Positions 60,514-64,000 of a stretch of 64,000 nt of DNA are shown in pieces (the first letter of the stretch is position 1; each line of letters begins with the position of its first letter). Under the pieces are notes generated by a model. That model saw nothing but the letters and a program-made list of their open reading frames with translations. It did no database searches and was not told the DNA's origin. Source of the stretch: Candidatus Bathyarchaeia archaeon (GTDB lineage: Archaea > Thermoproteota > Bathyarchaeia > Bathyarchaeales > Bathycorpusculaceae); contig JAVZRN010000002.1 of NCBI GenBank assembly GCA_038880555.1, positions 1 through 64,000 on the forward strand, read 5' to 3'. The position numbers and the translations under genes are program-made.

Positions 60514-60924
60514 TTAAGGAGTTGGTTTCCTCCACTCCCTCATCAATGGCTCGTACAGCTCATCATGCTCCTCTATCTTCTCATACCATTCTAAGATATT
60601 GGCTATTTTCTGAGCTATTAAGTGATAGCAGAGGTGAACTTTCTTGTCCATCACTCGGAAGTAGAAGTCGTCGCATGAGCAGAACTCGGCGTCCGGCATT
60701 ATCAAATAGTCGCGTTCTTTGCCGACAACAACCCAGACAACTCTTCCACTAGGCCTGAACGTGTATTTTTTCACCCTATTCTCCTTTAGGGCTTCAAAAG
60801 CCTTTGTGAAGCGTTGTCCAAACACTTCGTAAAGCCTTGTGAGATTCTTCCCTGTCAGTTTGCCCTCTGCCTTAACCTCTTTGCATATAGTATTTAGAAC
60901 ATCACTTTCAGAATCTCCACTCAT
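60514..60924 (-). CDS. SWIM zinc-finger protein
   Basis: 136 residues. The C-x-C-x(n)-C-x-H set in EFCSCDDFYFRVMDKKVHLC followed by YHL is the SWIM motif, which binds DNA or protein. N-terminal part is helical (LTRLYEVFGQRFTKAFEALK). In archaea and eukaryotes such proteins join recombination complexes (Sws1-like), sometimes with Rad51 paralogues; no link to the radA genes here is shown. ATG at 60924. Confidence 0.8.
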   Translation of the reverse strand: MSGDSESDVLNTICKEVKAEGKLTGKNLTRLYEVFGQRFTKAFEALKENRVKKYTFRPSGRVVWVVVGKERDYLIMPDAEFCSCDDFYFRVMDKKVHLCYHLIAQKIANILEWYEKIEEHDELYEPLMREWRKPTP

Positions 60925-60970
60925 GGAGGCACAAGCTTGACGTGTTGTCTGTTTGTTTGCCGCGGCGTTA

Positions 60971-61567
60971 CTATTCGATTTTTATGGGCTCGCCTTTCGG
61001 TTTCTTCTCTTCTTTTATCTTTGGAAGTTTAACCTCTAAAACTCCGTTCTTATACTGAGTTTTTGCCTCTTTCACGTTAACCTTCGTTGGAAGTGTCAGT
61101 TCTTTATAGTATTTGCGTTGGGGTGTGTCGACGCTTATTGTCAGCGTATCCTCTGTGCCGTGAAGCTTAATATCCTCTTTTTCAACGCCTGGCAGCTCAG
61201 CTACAACATGGATTTCGTTGTCTGTTTCAACTATGTCCACCAGTGGTTCGCGTTCCTCCTTAACTTTTGGTCCAAGGCGAGTAGGCTTGACATTTCCAAA
61301 CTCTCGAATTTCGGGTTTGCCATCTGGCCCTATCTTGATGCTGTAACCGTAAACAAAGGGTCCCCACTCCCTTATTGTTGAACCGTCTGGCAGTTTGCGC
61401 TCCCTAACATAGTCTCTTGGGATTCTTGAGGTAAACTCTTTGAATTCCTCCTCCATCCACTTTTCCATCTCTCTGAACATTCTGTCTATGTCTTCGAAGA
61501 ACCAGCTTCCGAAGAATGGGAAGCGTCTCCTCCTAAACCATTCTGGAAAATCTTCTTCAGAAGGCAT
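60971..61567 (-). CDS. hsp20: Small heat-shock protein Hsp20
   Basis: 198 residues. Alpha-crystallin domain at about 100-190: LVDIVETDNEIHVVAELPGV, DIKLHGTEDTLTISVD, and GVLEVKLPKIKEEKK, with an I-x-I-like end (EPIKIE). N-terminal part is rich in Phe/Trp and charge (WFRRRRFPFFGSWFFEDIDR). It holds unfolded proteins without ATP. ATG at 61567. Confidence 0.92.
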   Translation of the reverse strand: MPSEEDFPEWFRRRRFPFFGSWFFEDIDRMFREMEKWMEEEFKEFTSRIPRDYVRERKLPDGSTIREWGPFVYGYSIKIGPDGKPEIREFGNVKPTRLGPKVKEEREPLVDIVETDNEIHVVAELPGVEKEDIKLHGTEDTLTISVDTPQRKYYKELTLPTKVNVKEAKTQYKNGVLEVKLPKIKEEKKPKGEPIKIE

Positions 61568-61616
61568 TTTCCCACCTAGTCTAGTGTGGAAAACTTCAGT
61601 CTATAAAATCTTTGCG

Positions 61617-62465
61617 CTATGCTAATGCTTTAAGCTGGCTTAAAGTTCCAAGAAATGTTCCGTCTAGGAGGTATATTTCCGCATTTTCCAAGTTAACGGC
61701 ATCTGTCCTCAATATTGGTCCAACGATTTTTTCGCCTTTTTCCCCTTCTCTGTCAGAGTCTTTCTCGTTCAATGGTTTTCCTCCTAAATATTCGTTGAAG
61801 GATGGCATTATGAAAAGCTGCGATGTTTTAGGTTTAACTCCATAATGTTTAAGCAATGTTTCTTGCGGGTTATTCTCAATTTTTATTTTATTCTTTTCCA
61901 GCAAAATCTTTGCCAGCTGTTCCTTGTTGCAGTTTGCCTTAACCCAAACCTGCCTTGTTATCCTATATCCGGCGGGATCGCGGAAAACCACAACTGGGTG
62001 CACATGCCCCATTACAAGGCTTTTACACTTTAAAAGTGCTGGTGATGGCCAGCGGTGGCCGTGGAAAAAGCCTGCATCCCCTATGATGGTTCCGGATGAT
62101 GGAAGGGTCTTTATGCCTTCTGGAAGTAGTGGTTCAAGGTTTCCGTCGTGGTTTCCCCGGATTACTTGTATTTCTCGGACGTGCGCTTTCAGTTCCGTGA
62201 AGAAGTCAGGGACGTCGTGCCATTCGCCTATTTCTGCTGTTGCCACCGTGTGTTTAACATCACCTATTATTAGGAGTTTTTCCGGTCTATACAGACCTAT
62301 AAGAGTTTTTAGCTTTTGCAGGAGTTTTGGCATTTGGGTTGGAACATGTATGCCCTTTTCTGAGAGGGCTATTTCCCATCCTATATGCAAATCCGACACA
62401 ACCAAAATTCTTGTTTCCCTAGTCTTAACGAGGGCTGCGGGGTGGGGCATTAAAGGCGTTATCAT
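61617..62465 (-). CDS. Calcineurin-like metallophosphoesterase (COG1407)
   Basis: 282 residues. RILVVSDLHIGWEIAL, LLIIGDVKHTV, VIRGNHDGN and MGHVHPVVV hold the D-x-H, GD, GNHD and GHxH metal ligands. Archaeal COG1407 proteins are often near helicase genes and have been called DNA-repair-linked phosphoesterases; substrate unknown. Starts ten bases after the next gene's stop, likely an operon. Confidence 0.85.
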   Translation of the reverse strand: MITPLMPHPAALVKTRETRILVVSDLHIGWEIALSEKGIHVPTQMPKLLQKLKTLIGLYRPEKLLIIGDVKHTVATAEIGEWHDVPDFFTELKAHVREIQVIRGNHDGNLEPLLPEGIKTLPSSGTIIGDAGFFHGHRWPSPALLKCKSLVMGHVHPVVVFRDPAGYRITRQVWVKANCNKEQLAKILLEKNKIKIENNPQETLLKHYGVKPKTSQLFIMPSFNEYLGGKPLNEKDSDREGEKGEKIVGPILRTDAVNLENAEIYLLDGTFLGTLSQLKALA

Positions 62466-62475
62466 CTGCTATGCT

Positions 62476-63306
62476 TCAACCCTTTTTTATTAGGCTTAAA
62501 ATTTTCTCATGGATTTGCTGGTTGGCGGAAGCCACGAAGGTCAGCTTTTCCTTTGGATGTAGTTTGGCGTTTAAAGGCTTTCCGTCTGGTGTTGTGATTA
62601 GTGCTCCAGCCTCCCTTATTATTAGCCACGCGGCTGCCGTGTCTGTTGTCCTAAGTTTTCCGCGGATGTCGATGAAGGCGTCTGTTGTTCCATCAGCCAC
62701 ATAGCATAGCTCTAAGGCGTTGGCTCCTAGGTGGCGTATGTGCTTTGTCTTCTCAATGATGCTTGTTAGACGCGGTGCAACTTCACGCGCCTTGTAAGTG
62801 TTTAGGTCTATGCCTATCACCGCATCCTCCAAGCTTACCTGTTTTGAAGGAGCTATTTTCTCATCGTTGCTGTATGCCCCTTTTCCCTTTTCCGCCGTGT
62901 ATGTTGTGCCGTGGAAGAGGTCTGCCACCAATGCCGTGTGAATCGTGTCTAGCTTTGGCTCTGTGGACACTGCTATGGAAGTTGCGTAGAATGGTATGCC
63001 CCTTGTTAGGTTTGTTGTCCCATCTATTGGGTCTGCTATCACATAATTTTCGTCTGGATTTTCGCCGTATTCCCTTATGCCAGACTCCTCGCTTATCAAG
63101 GTGAAGGATATGCCCTGCCTAACAAGGGTTTCCACAATGGCTTTTTCAGCTTCTATGTCAATCTGTTTTATTGGATCGCCTCCAGCCCCAATACCGAGGG
63201 TTGGCTGCTGTTGTCCGCGAGCAACTTCCAAAAGCGGGGTTATCCGCTTTTTCACGTTGTCTCTGCAATGGATTAGTGCTGTTATCCAGTCGATCTCTTT
63301 CTTCAT
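62476..63306 (-). CDS. Inositol monophosphatase / fructose-1,6-bisphosphatase family
   Basis: 276 residues. LISEESGIREYGE and VIADPIDGTTNLTRGIPFY hold the metal-binding E and the DPIDGTTN motif; LRTTDTAAAWLIIREAGALI is the second half. Archaeal members often act both on inositol-1-phosphate and fructose-1,6-bisphosphate; here a gluconeogenic role is possible, given ApgM/PGK/GAPDH. ATG at 63306. Confidence 0.88.
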   Translation of the reverse strand: MKKEIDWITALIHCRDNVKKRITPLLEVARGQQQPTLGIGAGGDPIKQIDIEAEKAIVETLVRQGISFTLISEESGIREYGENPDENYVIADPIDGTTNLTRGIPFYATSIAVSTEPKLDTIHTALVADLFHGTTYTAEKGKGAYSNDEKIAPSKQVSLEDAVIGIDLNTYKAREVAPRLTSIIEKTKHIRHLGANALELCYVADGTTDAFIDIRGKLRTTDTAAAWLIIREAGALITTPDGKPLNAKLHPKEKLTFVASANQQIHEKILSLIKKG

Positions 63307-63454
63307 GTCTTCTCCGTTTCCATTACGGTTTTCGTTTGATAAAGACTTTGCTGGATAAGGCGGAATTTAACATTAAATTAGCATGTGAAGGCGGCAAAAA
63401 ATATATGAAAACAGATGTAACAACAAAATTCAAAACCGATAGGAGAGAATGCCG

Positions 63455-64000
63455 TTGGACATTATTGTTTGTGTTAAACATGTTCCAGAGACAGCAGAAG
63501 CGGAACTTAAAATTGACGCGACTGGAAAGGGTATAGAAAAGGCTGGTTTGGTCTTTGATATTAACGAGTGGGACGACTACGCCTTGGAAGAGGCTGTGCG
63601 TATAAAAGAGAAGTTCGGCGGAACAGTCACAGCCATAACGGTTGGACCAGAAGACTCTGAAAGCACACTTCGAAAATGTCTCGCTAGAGGCGCCGATAAG
63701 GCTATACGCCTTACAGACCCAAAGTTCGCCGGCTCAGACGCTTATGCAACCGCAAAAATCCTTTACAACGTAATTAAAAATCTCCACTTTGATTTGATCC
63801 TCACAGGAGCACAGGCTGGTGATGATGGAAGTGCTGCTGTTGGTCCCGTCTTAGCCGAGTTGCTTGGCATTCCACATGCCACTATGGTTAAGAAGATTGA
63901 GTTTAGCAACGGGAAAGCTATTGTTAACCGAGAGTTGGAGGGCGGTTTAGAAGAACGTTTAGAAGTTAAGTTGCCAGCGCTTTTCGCTGTTCAGACGGGC
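63455..64000 (+). CDS. etfB: Electron-transfer flavoprotein beta subunit, partial at the right edge
   Basis: TTG at 63455 follows AGGAGA. The first 182 residues read MDIIVCVKHVPETAEAELKI, then FDINEWDDYALEEAVRIKE, AITVGPEDSESTLRKCLARG, LILTGAQAGDDGSAAVGPVL and LPALFAVQTG, which is EtfB. It forms a flavin-binding heterodimer with EtfA and carries electrons from dehydrogenases. The frame is open to the end of the window. AAAAAATATATG at about 63399-63410 is a good TATA box. Confidence 0.92.
   Translation, partial: MDIIVCVKHVPETAEAELKIDATGKGIEKAGLVFDINEWDDYALEEAVRIKEKFGGTVTAITVGPEDSESTLRKCLARGADKAIRLTDPKFAGSDAYATAKILYNVIKNLHFDLILTGAQAGDDGSAAVGPVLAELLGIPHATMVKKIEFSNGKAIVNRELEGGLEERLEVKLPALFAVQTG

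Overview
The window is archaeal chromosome. Information-processing genes are of archaeal type: RadA recombinase, transcription factor E, MBF1, NAC, the tRNA methyltransferase Trm56, ThrRS with the archaeal editing domain, ProRS with the archaeal/eukaryal C-terminus, and endonuclease Q. Metabolism fits a strictly anaerobic TACK-type archaeon: formyltransferase Ftr of the tetrahydromethanopterin branch, an aldehyde:ferredoxin oxidoreductase, an electron-transfer flavoprotein, archaeal ApgM, and glycogen/GH57 enzymes. A few genes look bacterial (type I GAPDH, RsmH). A Bathyarchaeia-like lineage is my guess from this mix; it is not proven by the sequence. TTG and GTG starts are frequent, and two genes appear to start at ACG.

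Layout. 1-7.4 kb: an accessory-looking recombination/repair island with two RadA paralogues, five tiny ribbon-helix-helix proteins, two zinc-ribbon proteins, a Hef-like helicase without nuclease, a perfect 30-bp palindrome and a duplicated promoter/operator module. 7.4-16 kb: housekeeping information genes (DUF2110, HD protein, TFE, Trm56, HflX, MBF1, PUA protein, NAC, PfkB kinase, ThrRS). 16-32.9 kb: amino-acid and redox metabolism (IlvE, aminotransferase, FAD oxidase, AOR), ProRS, ApgM, a NAD-kinase-like protein, EndoQ, TldD/TldE, a membrane polyferredoxin, and a large anchored beta-repeat surface protein. 32.9-38.8 kb: an alpha-glucan cluster (three glycosyltransferase genes, GH57, winged-helix protein, and a decayed nuclease-fold protein). 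38.8-43 kb: PGK, bacterial-type GAPDH, CoA-disulfide-reductase-like enzyme and GcvH. 43.3-53.9 kb: de novo purine genes in two converging operons, purF-purD-HAD-ftr-pfkB on the plus strand and purM-purS-purL-purQ on the minus strand. 54-56.8 kb: a winged-helix regulator facing a cell-surface pair, beside a tRNA-3'-end-like sequence. 56.9-64 kb: tRNA-Gly(CCC), RsmH, DUF401 transporter, two DUF131 proteins, a 38-residue membrane protein, SWIM protein, Hsp20, phosphoesterase, inositol/fructose phosphatase, and the start of etfB.

The strongest candidates for something undescribed are (i) the twin-RadA/RHH island with its repeated AACCGC-N7-GCGGTT operator module, (ii) ACG codons placed exactly where the start of HflX and of a surface protein should be, and (iii) a dispersed GC-rich repeat found in the ThrRS leader and again between gcvH and purF. 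No CRISPR array, insertion sequence or rRNA gene was seen.
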